A stretch of DNA of 10,997 nucleotides from NCBI GenBank assembly GCA_900553765.1, contig USET01000026.1, positions 1-10,997 on the forward strand, written 5' to 3'. Positions 1 through 7,159 of the stretch are shown piece by piece (the stretch's first letter is position 1; the number at the start of each line of letters is the position of its first letter). Below the pieces are notes generated by a model, which saw nothing but the letters and a program-made list of their open reading frames with translations, did no database searches and was not told the DNA's origin. This DNA is from an uncultured Mycoplasmatota bacterium (GTDB lineage Bacteria > Bacillota_I > Bacilli_A > RF39 > UBA660). Both the position numbers and the translations under genes were made by a program.

Positions 1-1509
<1,509 letters not shown>

Positions 1510-1554
1510 AGATGTACCTCCATTTCTAGAGCATACCTCTTTCATTGGTTATAT

Positions 1555-1582
1555 ATAATATCACTTTTGAAAATAATGTCAA
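1555..1582 (-). promoter_or_regulatory. SigmaA-type promoter for leader ORF and recombinase
   Basis: On the minus strand a perfect TTGACA (-35, 1582-1577), a 16-base spacer and TATTAT (-10, 1560-1555) lie immediately downstream of the stop codon of the 90-codon gene and about 45 bases before the leader ORF. A dedicated promoter here, followed by a leader ORF and terminator, separates recombinase expression from the upstream gene. Confidence 0.75.
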
Positions 1583-1585
1583 TAG

Positions 1586-1858
1586 TTATAGATTTTTAAT
1601 AAACTCTTGTAAATCACTAATATTAATATGTTTTTGTAAATTTTCTACATAAACATCTCTACCATGATTAAAAGCTAGAAATGTTGTACCTTTGATGATT
1701 ATTTTATTTGGCTCTATATAATTGATATTAGTTTTCTCAACTTTACGAATAGAACCATTGATAAATGTTGGCGTAGTATTACAAAAATCGCAAATAAACT
1801 GGATTCTTGTTTTAAGTTCCTCATCAATAGGTATTTCTTTTGTTATAACTTTTAACAT
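1586..1858 (-). CDS. Hypothetical 90-residue protein near element edge
   Basis: I do not recognise this small protein. It has a CDFC pair (residues 24-27), no hydrophobic segment or signal peptide, and a mixed alpha/beta-like pattern ending in SDLQEFIKNL. The ATG at 1858 follows the weak site AAAGGATGG. That site can pair with CCATCC just upstream (1865-1870 with 1880-1885), so its own hairpin may hide the ribosome site. The gene is co-oriented with the recombinase and only a few bases upstream of the recombinase promoter. It is as AT-rich as the recombinase, so it probably belongs to the same element, where a small gene beside the integrase could be a regulator or directionality factor. Nothing in the sequence proves that role. 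Confidence 0.65.
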   Translation of the reverse strand: MLKVITKEIPIDEELKTRIQFICDFCNTTPTFINGSIRKVEKTNINYIEPNKIIIKGTTFLAFNHGRDVYVENLQKHINISDLQEFIKNL

Positions 1859-1864
1859 AATTCA

Positions 1865-1885
1865 CCATCCTTTCTTTTTGGATGG
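1865..1885 (-). promoter_or_regulatory. Hairpin covering the ribosome site of the 90-codon gene
   Basis: CCATCC and GGATGG form a 6-bp stem around a 9-base purine-rich loop on the minus strand. The GGATGG arm is the best Shine-Dalgarno candidate for the ATG at 1858. Translation could be limited by this stem. This is inference from base pairing alone. Confidence 0.35.
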
Positions 1886-1932
1886 ATGATTTATATATAT
1901 CTTTCAAGCTCACATGTGGGAGTTCGAGACAC

Positions 1933-1958
1933 AAAAAAATCTATCTTTCGATAGATTT
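1933..1958 (-). terminator. Intrinsic terminator after tRNA-Gly
   Basis: On the minus strand AAATCTATC, a GAAA tetraloop and GATAGATTT form a 9-bp stem running into a seven-U tract (1939-1933). It lies 40 bases downstream of the tRNA 3' end and is the natural end of the tRNA transcript. A second small stem (CTCGG/CCGAG, 1969-1986) lies between it and the tRNA. Confidence 0.85.
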
Positions 1959-1998
1959 ATATATCAAACTCGGTAATTGTTCCGAGCAGATTCCTCAA

Positions 1999-2072
1999 TG
2001 GAGCGGGTGATGAGAATCGAACTCACGTAGTCAGCTTGGAAGGCTGGGGTTCTACCATTAAACTACACCCGC
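1999..2072 (-). tRNA. tRNA-Gly (anticodon TCC), CCA encoded
   Basis: The minus strand folds as a tRNA. The acceptor arms are GCGGGTG (2072-2066) and CACCCGC (2009-2003), the D-loop contains AATGGTAGAA, and the anticodon loop CTTCCAA has the TCC anticodon. The T-arm is TGAGT TCGATTC TCA, with discriminator U at 2002 and an encoded CCA at 2001-1999. The outermost anticodon-stem pair is a C-A mismatch, a small departure from the usual T-A. The tRNA has its own promoter and terminator. It is the last clearly chromosomal feature before the recombinase region, although no duplicated tRNA end that would prove integration here is visible. Confidence 0.95.
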
Positions 2073-2106
2073 ATTTCAAACTACTTAAATCAAGTAGGCA
2101 ATACTA

Positions 2107-2134
2107 ATTTTACCAGAATATAAGTAAATGTCAA
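2107..2134 (-). promoter_or_regulatory. SigmaA-type promoter for tRNA-Gly
   Basis: A perfect TTGACA (2134-2129), a 16-base spacer and TAAAAT (2112-2107) on the minus strand lie 34 bases before the mature tRNA 5' end. A small CTACTT/AAGTAG hairpin in the leader (about 2081-2097) would be removed with the 5' leader by RNase P. Confidence 0.75.
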
Positions 2135-2236
2135 TAACTTTTTTGAAAAAAATTTTATTTTTTTTCTTTTTTACTATAATATGCAATGATTTGCAAAAAA
2201 TGTACAATTTTTGACATGATTTATTTTAGATTTCGC

Positions 2237-2265
2237 TTCTCAAAAGAATGGATATGTGATATAGT
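2237..2265 (+). promoter_or_regulatory. Probable promoter of the surface-protein gene
   Basis: TTCTCA (2237-2242), a 17-base spacer and TATAGT (2260-2265) with an extended TG motif at 2257-2258 lie about 75 bases before the gene's ATG. The leader RNA contains a strong ribosome site (GGAGAGGGTGAT) in front of a two-codon ORF, ATG GAC TAA, at 2284-2292. The rest of 2073-2236 holds only the tRNA promoter, AT-rich sequence and a TGCAA/TTGCA inverted repeat at 2182-2195. Confidence 0.45.
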
Positions 2266-2338
2266 AAAATCGGAGAGGGTGATATGGACTAAATACACAA
2301 AAATGATTCATTTGAATATGATAGAAAGAGGAGAGAAT

Positions 2339-3270
2339 ATGAAAAAGAATTTAAAAAGAATTTAAAAAGAATTTTAGGTTTCTGTGCTCTTGCTTTTGCT
2401 ATTGTTCCAATGGTAAATGTAAGTGCTTTAGAAACTGAAACAGTATCAACTGCTGAGGCATTTGTAAAAGCAGCAGAAGATCCAACTGTAAAAACAATTA
2501 TATTGAATAATGACATTGAGACAACACATAAAGTAAATGTTACATCAGATAAAGTGATCGATGGTCAAGGACATAAAATTACATATGTTGGAACTTTCAA
2601 AGGTGGAAGCAATGATAACACAGTATGGGGAAGCGATGCAGCTTATCCATATGATGGAGGAGTATATGTGATTCAAGCATATAACGCTAATGTAACAGTT
2701 AAAAACATCACTTTAACAGGTGGTAATGTAGGTTTAAGTGCAAATGGAGCAAACCTTACATTAGAAGGTACAATCGATGTTTCTGGAAATGGATACGGAG
2801 GAATTGAGTTGACAAAAGGAAAGGCACCAGACTTAAGTGTACCATCACTTACTATGAACAATGTAACATTAGTAAATGATAGTGAATCTGCAACTGTGCC
2901 AACTTTGTATACTGATGCATTAACTACTGAAGAAGTAGCAGGAATGAATATTGAATATAATGGTGTAAAAGCAGCAGTTAGCTATGATAAAGAAGCAGGA
3001 AAACCTGCCCAAGTATTACTTTTCCTAGATGAGACAAAAGCTCCTACAGGAGAAAAATATACAGCATTAGATGCAGCTGATTTTCAACCAGCACCAGTTG
3101 TACCAGAAGAACCAACACCTACACCAACGCCAACACCAGCTCCAGATACAACAGTAAGCGAAAACCCTAATACATTCGATGGGATTACAACTTATGTTGC
3201 AATGGCAGTAATGGGATTATTTGCAGTTGTATTTAGTTCAAAAAAAGTTTATAACAAAATAAATGGTTAA
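2339..3270 (+). CDS. Cell-wall-anchored beta-helix-like surface protein, signal peptide out of frame
   Basis: The body (open from 2293, last in-frame ATG 2410) resembles a pectate-lyase-like right-handed beta-helix: alternating short strands such as TIILNNDIETTHKVNV and LTLEGTIDVSGNGYGGIEL. After it come a Pro/Thr spacer (PTPTPTPTPAP), the sorting signal NPNTF (252-256 counted from Met2410), a hydrophobic stretch and a Lys-containing tail. It should be secreted and fixed to the wall by a sortase. The only good start, ATG 2339 after GAGGAG, reads MKKNLKRI and then stops at TAA 2363-2365. Removing one copy of an 11-bp tandem repeat gives MKKNLKRILGFCALAFAIVP, a textbook signal peptide cleaved near VSA. 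A -1 slip at T TTA AAA (2350-2356) also restores it. Starting at 2410 would lose most of the signal peptide. The gene is therefore phase-variable and now off, recoded, or recently broken. Confidence 0.8.
2342..2374 (+). repeat. Three perfect tandem copies of an 11-bp unit in the signal-peptide region
   Basis: AAAAAGAATTT occurs three times without a gap (2342-2352, 2353-2363, 2364-2374), directly after the ATG. Eleven is not a multiple of three, so each gain or loss changes the frame. Two copies give an in-frame signal peptide; the three present do not. Such short tandem repeats inside the first codons of a surface-protein gene are the typical form of slipped-strand contingency loci. Confidence 0.9.
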
Positions 3271-3271
3271 C

Positions 3272-3302
3272 AAAAAAAGCATTTCGATTAGAAATGCTTT
3301 TT
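3272..3302. terminator. Bidirectional terminator between surface-protein gene and sortase
   Basis: AAAAAGCATTTC (3274-3285) and GAAATGCTTTTT (3291-3302) form a 12-bp stem with a 5-base loop. A T-run follows on the plus strand and an A-run (3272-3278) gives the U-run on the minus strand. It serves both convergent genes; the sortase stop codon (3301-3303) lies in its base. Confidence 0.9.
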
Positions 3303-4119
3303 ATTTTGCTTGTTGTTTAATTAATTTGGCATGCAATACTACTTTTTCTTTATCGTTATAACATGTAGATAGAGTAAGAATCTTATCATTTGTATTTACT
3401 GTTGCATTAAATTTGAGTTCACTTCTACTTTGGATCGTCGTTAGAAATTTCTGATAAGACTCAGTCGTTCCAAACGAGGTTGTAATGTAGTAAGTTTCCG
3501 TCGGAATTTTATAAACGGAAAAAATTTGCCATAAACTATTATATGTAGGAGTTGATAAGTGAAGTACGTAATTATCGGTGTTTTGATACCATTTATTTTT
3601 AAATACATTTTTTAAAGATCCAAACATCGTAGAATCATATCTTCCGTGTGCATAAATGACATTGTTTTGACTTAGATTATTGATATCGTTTCGATAATCT
3701 AAAAATACCCAACCGGCATCATTTTTTTGCTTGTCATATGAATGTGTCAAATAATAACTGTTGTCATTCGTTTGTACGACGGGATAATTGATGTTCGTAC
3801 CGTTTACTTTAAGGAAAGCAACTGTATCGCTGTTTTTCTTTTTCAATTCGTTAAAGTCGACATTGATGAGTGGGAGTTTAATATAATTCCAATAATCGTT
3901 ATCTGGAGTTTGATTTTCTGGGGCATTGACCATAGTTTCTTCGGCTGGGGCTTCTACTTCAGTTGTTTTGACTTCATCTTCCAAGTCATCTATTTGTTTT
4001 GCAGTATCTTTGTTATCTTGATGCCAAAATAATATTTTAAAGCCGGCTAGGGAAAATACAAAAACTGAAACACATAAAACAATAAACCAACACCATGTTG
4101 GTGTTTTTCTCTTTTTCAT
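3301..4119 (-). CDS. Class B sortase (membrane transpeptidase)
   Basis: Sortases cut the sorting motif of secreted proteins after Thr and join it to the cell wall. This 272-residue protein has an N-terminal membrane anchor (about 11-31), a Glu-rich linker (about 45-75) and a class B catalytic domain. The domain has TNINYPVVQTNDNSYYLTH, the catalytic His in YAHGR (His158) and the catalytic Cys in TLSTC (Cys253). Class B enzymes typically act on NPxT[N/G]-type motifs, matching the NPNTF signal of the convergent neighbour, so the two genes look like a dedicated enzyme-substrate pair. The oddity is the third catalytic residue. The Arg usually found before VVHA is Lys259 here (KEKVVLHAKL), and no Arg follows Cys253. 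The ATG at 4119 follows GGTGAT, and a TATAAT -10 lies at 4140-4135. Confidence 0.92.
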   Translation of the reverse strand: MKKRKTPTWCWFIVLCVSVFVFSLAGFKILFWHQDNKDTAKQIDDLEDEVKTTEVEAPAEETMVNAPENQTPDNDYWNYIKLPLINVDFNELKKKNSDTVAFLKVNGTNINYPVVQTNDNSYYLTHSYDKQKNDAGWVFLDYRNDINNLSQNNVIYAHGRYDSTMFGSLKNVFKNKWYQNTDNYVLHLSTPTYNSLWQIFSVYKIPTETYYITTSFGTTESYQKFLTTIQSRSELKFNATVNTNDKILTLSTCYNDKEKVVLHAKLIKQQAK

Positions 4120-4134
4120 TCTATCACCGTTTTT

Positions 4135-4140
4135 ATTATA
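4135..4140 (-). promoter_or_regulatory. -10 element of the sortase promoter
   Basis: TATAAT on the minus strand, 15 bases before the sortase ATG, gives a very short leader. No good -35 is visible at the expected distance, so the promoter is weak or activated. Confidence 0.4.
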
Positions 4141-4180
4141 CTATATTATTCGAAAGAAAGGTATATTTTTTCTAAAACTG

Positions 4181-4209
4181 TTCTGTAATCATTTCAAATG
4201 ACATATGAT
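4181..4209 (+). promoter_or_regulatory. Possible promoter of spoVS
   Basis: TTCTGT (4181-4186), a 17-base spacer and TATGAT (4204-4209) lie about 35 bases before the chosen spoVS start. The match is only fair. In Bacillus subtilis spoVS is transcribed by the sporulation factor sigmaH; no clear sigmaH site was recognised here. Confidence 0.3.
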
Positions 4210-4242
4210 AAATTGAACAGAGAAAGGAATGATGAAAATATT

Positions 4243-4503
4243 ATGGAAACATTAAAAGTTTCAACGAAGTCAAATCCAAATAGTGTTGCAGGAGCGCTTG
4301 CCAATGTATTTAGAGAAAAAGGTAGTGTAGAAATTCAGGCGATTGGAGCAGGAGCTTTAAACCAGGCAATTAAGGCAATTGCAATCGCACGAGGATTTGT
4401 TGCGCCGTCCGGGAAAAATTTGATTTGTATTCCCGCATTTACTGATATTGTAATAGATGGTGAAGAGAGAACGGCGATCAAACTAATTGTAGAATCTAGA
4501 TAA
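4243..4503 (+). CDS. spoVS: Stage V sporulation protein S (SpoVS)
   Basis: SpoVS is a small Alba-like protein that affects septation and spore development in Bacillus and also occurs in bacteria that do not sporulate. The 86 residues from METLKVSTKSNP match the family's usual length and nearly invariant core, including VAGALANVFREKG, QAIGAGALNQAIKAIAIARG, FVAPSG and IDGEERTAIKLIVE. The start is set at 4243, not at the in-frame ATG at 4198, because family members begin with ME[I/T]LKVS and no ribosome site precedes 4198. The nearest AAAGGA lies about 14 bases before 4243, longer than usual. A terminator follows directly, so it is probably a single-gene unit. Its presence hints at a spore-forming ancestor but does not prove sporulation. 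Confidence 0.95.
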   Translation: METLKVSTKSNPNSVAGALANVFREKGSVEIQAIGAGALNQAIKAIAIARGFVAPSGKNLICIPAFTDIVIDGEERTAIKLIVESR

Positions 4504-4521
4504 ATACCGCAAGGTATTTTT
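4502..4521 (+). terminator. Intrinsic terminator after spoVS
   Basis: AAATACC, a GCAA tetraloop and GGTATTT, followed by further T residues, begin inside the spoVS stop codon. The stem is 7 bp and partly A-T, so termination may be moderate. Confidence 0.7.
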
Positions 4522-4522
4522 C

Positions 4523-4551
4523 TTGCTTTTTCCTTCTTTTTTCGATATAAT
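4523..4551 (+). promoter_or_regulatory. Promoter of the sufU operon
   Basis: TTGCTT (4523-4528), a 17-base spacer and a perfect TATAAT (4546-4551) lie 24 bases before the sufU start, directly after the spoVS terminator. Confidence 0.6.
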
Positions 4552-4575
4552 AAGCCATATGAAAGAAGAGAAAAT

Positions 4576-5019
4576 ATGGATGCAAATCAAAGAAGAGAAA
4601 TAATCTTAAAGCACTATCAGAATCCAGTTCATAGAGGGCTTGTTTCAGACAAAACTTATCGAAAAGCAGATACATCTAACGAGAGTTGTATCGATGAAGT
4701 TCATCTTATGGCCAAGCTTGAGAACGGACGTATTGTTGATCTTCGTTTCGACGGTGAAGCTTGTGCGATGTGTACGAGTTCTACTTCATTGATGATTCAA
4801 ACACTGATCGGAAAAACGTTAGAAGAAGCTGAAGTTATTTTACAGCAGTTTGAAGCAATGATCGAAGGAGAAGAATACGATGCGAATGTTTTAGAAGATA
4901 CCATTGTATATGATGATATTGCAAAACAACCAAATCGTAAAAAGTGTGTATTACTTCCATGGTGGGGGTTAGAAAAAATTTTAAATGAAGAGAAAGAAGG
5001 AAAACAAAATGAACGATAA
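4576..5019 (+). CDS. sufU: SufU-type Fe-S cluster assembly protein
   Basis: SufU is a zinc-binding IscU-like protein that accepts sulfur from the cysteine desulfurase SufS and passes it to the SufBCD scaffold in Gram-positive bacteria. The 147 residues match the usual length. Zinc ligands are visible as Cys38 and Asp40 (SNESCIDE), Cys63 (FDGEACAMC) and Cys124 (RKKCVLLPWWGLEKIL). The long central insert typical of SufU rather than IscU is present (about 90-120). An extra Cys66 sits three residues after the ligand Cys63, where SufU proteins usually have a non-Cys residue. Its 3' end overlaps the next gene by 11 bases. The usual neighbours sufC, sufD and sufS are absent, so this copy may work with a SUF machine encoded elsewhere. 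The ribosome site (AGAAGAGA) is weak. Confidence 0.93.
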   Translation: MDANQRREIILKHYQNPVHRGLVSDKTYRKADTSNESCIDEVHLMAKLENGRIVDLRFDGEACAMCTSSTSLMIQTLIGKTLEEAEVILQQFEAMIEGEEYDANVLEDTIVYDDIAKQPNRKKCVLLPWWGLEKILNEEKEGKQNER

Positions 5020-5905
5020 TTTTTATCAAAAACCAATTAAATTGATGAAAAAGGGACTCGATTTTTTAATAAAAGCGTCGACGATGAGTTCCAATGTGGC
5101 GGGAGCATCACGTTCATGTTACGAGGAGATGGAAAAAGATGTTTATGTTTATAATGTGAATGGAGTTATAAACCTCGCTTATAAAGATCCGGAAACGGGA
5201 GAATATATCGATATTTACGATCGGAAGAAAGTTCCATCATCGTATGAGTTCGAACCGTTTTCAGCAATAAAATATAATCCGAGACATTTAGCAGATGCGG
5301 CAATCGTCTACGGACGTTTCTTAGAATGGTATCAAGGTCAAAATACTAAGCAATTATCAAAAGAATGTCTACAGAAATCCAGAAGGGAAAAAATTGCTGA
5401 GTTACAGTGTAACTTGACGCCGGTGAGCTTGGTTTCTATAGGGAAAGTAGATTCTGATGTACATCAGGAGGCAATCGCTGTAGGATTACGTCATGGAAAT
5501 GTAGCAGCACAGCACATAAGCGCATGGGAAAAAGATAATAGTTTATATTTTGAGGAAGAATCTCCACGATATTTTGCTTATATCGATCAAGGGGTTGCCT
5601 ATATTTTAAATGATTTTCGTCAGCCACCAGAATATCATGAAAACGGAGATGCAAAAAAGCAATTATTAACAGGAACTTTTAGTCGCCATCCAGTGTTTGT
5701 TCCAGATCAATATGTCGAATATTCAAAGGACAGAAAGTACGCTTGGATCAAAAGCAAAAAGATGTTGGATGAGTTGTTAAAAAATGCAAATAAGGAAGAC
5801 CTTACTTATATTTATCAAATTTGGAAAGTGTTTGAACGGACAAATATTGAAATTGTAACAAATCGTTATACGAAAAAAGGAAAAGCTCCACAAAAACATT
5901 TATAA
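5009..5905 (+). CDS. Unknown 298-residue protein overlapping sufU
   Basis: I do not recognise this protein. The start is set at ATG 5009 (MNDNFYQK), preceded by AGAAGG with an 8-base gap and overlapping the sufU end by 11 bases. An ATG at 4985 in the same frame lacks a better site. No signal peptide, membrane segment or familiar metal motif is seen, so it is probably cytosolic. Features that may help recognition are STMSSNVAGASRSCYEE near the N-terminus, YNPRHLADAAIVYGRFLEWYQ at about 89-109, the charged KSRREKIAEL, and aromatic-rich patches (YFAYIDQGVAYIL). Translational coupling to sufU and a terminator right after it define a two-gene unit, sufU plus this gene. That makes a link to Fe-S metabolism or redox sensing plausible but unproven. 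Confidence 0.85.
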   Translation: MNDNFYQKPIKLMKKGLDFLIKASTMSSNVAGASRSCYEEMEKDVYVYNVNGVINLAYKDPETGEYIDIYDRKKVPSSYEFEPFSAIKYNPRHLADAAIVYGRFLEWYQGQNTKQLSKECLQKSRREKIAELQCNLTPVSLVSIGKVDSDVHQEAIAVGLRHGNVAAQHISAWEKDNSLYFEEESPRYFAYIDQGVAYILNDFRQPPEYHENGDAKKQLLTGTFSRHPVFVPDQYVEYSKDRKYAWIKSKKMLDELLKNANKEDLTYIYQIWKVFERTNIEIVTNRYTKKGKAPQKHL

Positions 5906-5929
5906 GAGAAATTACAAATTTCTCTTTTT
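5905..5929 (+). terminator. Intrinsic terminator after the sufU unit
   Basis: AGAGAAATT, an ACA loop and AATTTCTCT with a T-rich tail form a 9-bp stem beginning at the stop codon of the unknown gene. It separates the sufU unit from sufB, which has its own -10. Confidence 0.8.
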
Positions 5930-5947
5930 CTTTTGTTTGAAGTCTAG

Positions 5948-5953
5948 TATAAT
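5948..5953 (+). promoter_or_regulatory. -10 element of the sufB promoter
   Basis: A perfect TATAAT lies 21 bases before the sufB ATG and directly after the preceding terminator. The expected -35 position falls in the T-tract (weak TTTTTC), so basal activity may be low. Confidence 0.5.
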
Positions 5954-5974
5954 GAAACTGTCGGAGTTGATATT

Positions 5975-7159
5975 ATGGATGAAAAAAGAGAAACTTGGTT
6001 ACAGCAATATCAAAATGTGTTAGAACTTTATAAAGAAGAACCAAAATGGGTGAGACAATTACGCGAAAAGTCCTTTCGTTCATATATAGAACAGCCAACT
6101 CCTAATTTTGGACCTGATGTAAATTTAAGTATCAATAGAATTTTTCCGATTGTAGGGGATTGTGAGAATCAAGATCAAAGTTTTTTACAGGATGAGAAAA
6201 AGGTCGTTTACTGTGACCTTCGTACTGCTTGGGATCAGTATTCTAAACTGGTTCGTCCTTGTCTTCAACATGTGATTCGCTGCGATGAGAATAAATATAG
6301 TGCATTACATACAGCACTCATGAATGGAGGAACTTTTATTTATGTTCCACCTCATACAAAAGTAGAAGTACCATTTACGAGTCTTTTTCAAAAAAGCGAT
6401 ACAGAGATCAGTTCGTTTCCACACACATTAATTATCGTAGATGAAGGAAGTGAACTTACTTATGTAGAAGATTCTAAGGGAACTTCGAAGAGAGAATCTT
6501 TCATGATATCCGAAGTTGAGATCTATGTAAAAAAGAAAGCTAAGTGTCACTATATTTCATTTTCGAATGATACATCATTAGATCATCTCAGCATAAAACG
6601 TTCTATTGTAGAGGAAGATGGATATTTAGAGTGGATTCAATGTGACATGGGAGATCATGTGAAAATGGGGTATCCAAGTTACATCTTGAAAGGAAATGGA
6701 GCGAGTGCGAAAATGTGGCAGTGTACACTTATTTCTTCTCGGCAAGAAAAAGATATTGGTGCGAAAATGATACATTTAGGAGAAAATACAAAAAGCTCTA
6801 TTACGAGTCAAGCAATCGTAATGAAAGATGCCTTCTTGACAGAACGTAACACGATAAATATTACAAAAAAAGCGAAAAATTCCAAAAGTGATGTGAAATG
6901 TGATACAATAATAATAGATGAGTGTTCCAAAAATGATAAAATTCCGAAGAACACGATATCTAATCGAAGTTCTCATATCAATTATGAAGCGCATGTTTCT
7001 AAAAATTGTCCGTCATGGATAGAGGAAATATTAGAGAAAGAGACAGATGAGGAAAAGATGAAACTGTGTTTGTTATCTGGTGCAATGAGTCGAATGTTAC
7101 CGGAAAAACAAAAGAAGTTATGGATGAAAATTTGGAACAAGTATAAGGGGGAGTTATAA
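5975..7159 (+). CDS. sufB: SufB-like Fe-S scaffold protein, compact and Cys-rich
   Basis: SufB is the core of the SufBC2D scaffold on which Fe-S clusters form. Family features are the N-terminal EEPKWVRQLREKSFRSY (21-37), GGTFIYVPPHTKVEVPF (118-134), TLIIVDEGSELTYVE (151-165), the beta-helix GAKMIHLGENT (262-272) and the C-terminal NSKSDVKCD (302-310). Cys309 corresponds to the essential E. coli SufB Cys405, and Glu338 in NYEAHVSK to Glu434; the His normally before that Glu is Tyr. At 394 residues it is much shorter than the usual 465-495. Most of the loss lies between about residues 55 and 75, where the segment resembling GVSAQYESEVVYH in typical SufB is missing. It has 11 cysteines. GGAG lies 8 bases before the ATG, and the stop overlaps the next ATG (TAATG). 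SufC and SufD are not encoded here, so it could be a divergent second copy. Confidence 0.88.
   Translation: MDEKRETWLQQYQNVLELYKEEPKWVRQLREKSFRSYIEQPTPNFGPDVNLSINRIFPIVGDCENQDQSFLQDEKKVVYCDLRTAWDQYSKLVRPCLQHVIRCDENKYSALHTALMNGGTFIYVPPHTKVEVPFTSLFQKSDTEISSFPHTLIIVDEGSELTYVEDSKGTSKRESFMISEVEIYVKKKAKCHYISFSNDTSLDHLSIKRSIVEEDGYLEWIQCDMGDHVKMGYPSYILKGNGASAKMWQCTLISSRQEKDIGAKMIHLGENTKSSITSQAIVMKDAFLTERNTINITKKAKNSKSDVKCDTIIIDECSKNDKIPKNTISNRSSHINYEAHVSKNCPSWIEEILEKETDEEKMKLCLLSGAMSRMLPEKQKKLWMKIWNKYKGEL

Noticed and set aside
1529..1548. Second mini-ORF ATG CTC TAG upstream of the leader ORF
   Set aside because: The only ribosome-like site (AAAGAGG) ends one base before the ATG, too close to be used.
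1911..1932. tRNA T-arm-like string GGGAGTTCGAGAC that could be a tRNA fragment left by integration
   Set aside because: The stem does not pair as a T-arm, no other tRNA part is adjacent, and it does not repeat the tRNA-Gly 3' end.
4198..4242. Longer spoVS start at ATG 4198
   Set aside because: Adds 15 residues before the invariant METLKVS start, has no ribosome site, and overlaps the likely -10.
4229..4255. Short ORF MMKILWKH overlapping the spoVS start
   Set aside because: The purine-rich site is too close to its ATG codons and nothing else supports translation. It is probably chance in AT-rich DNA.
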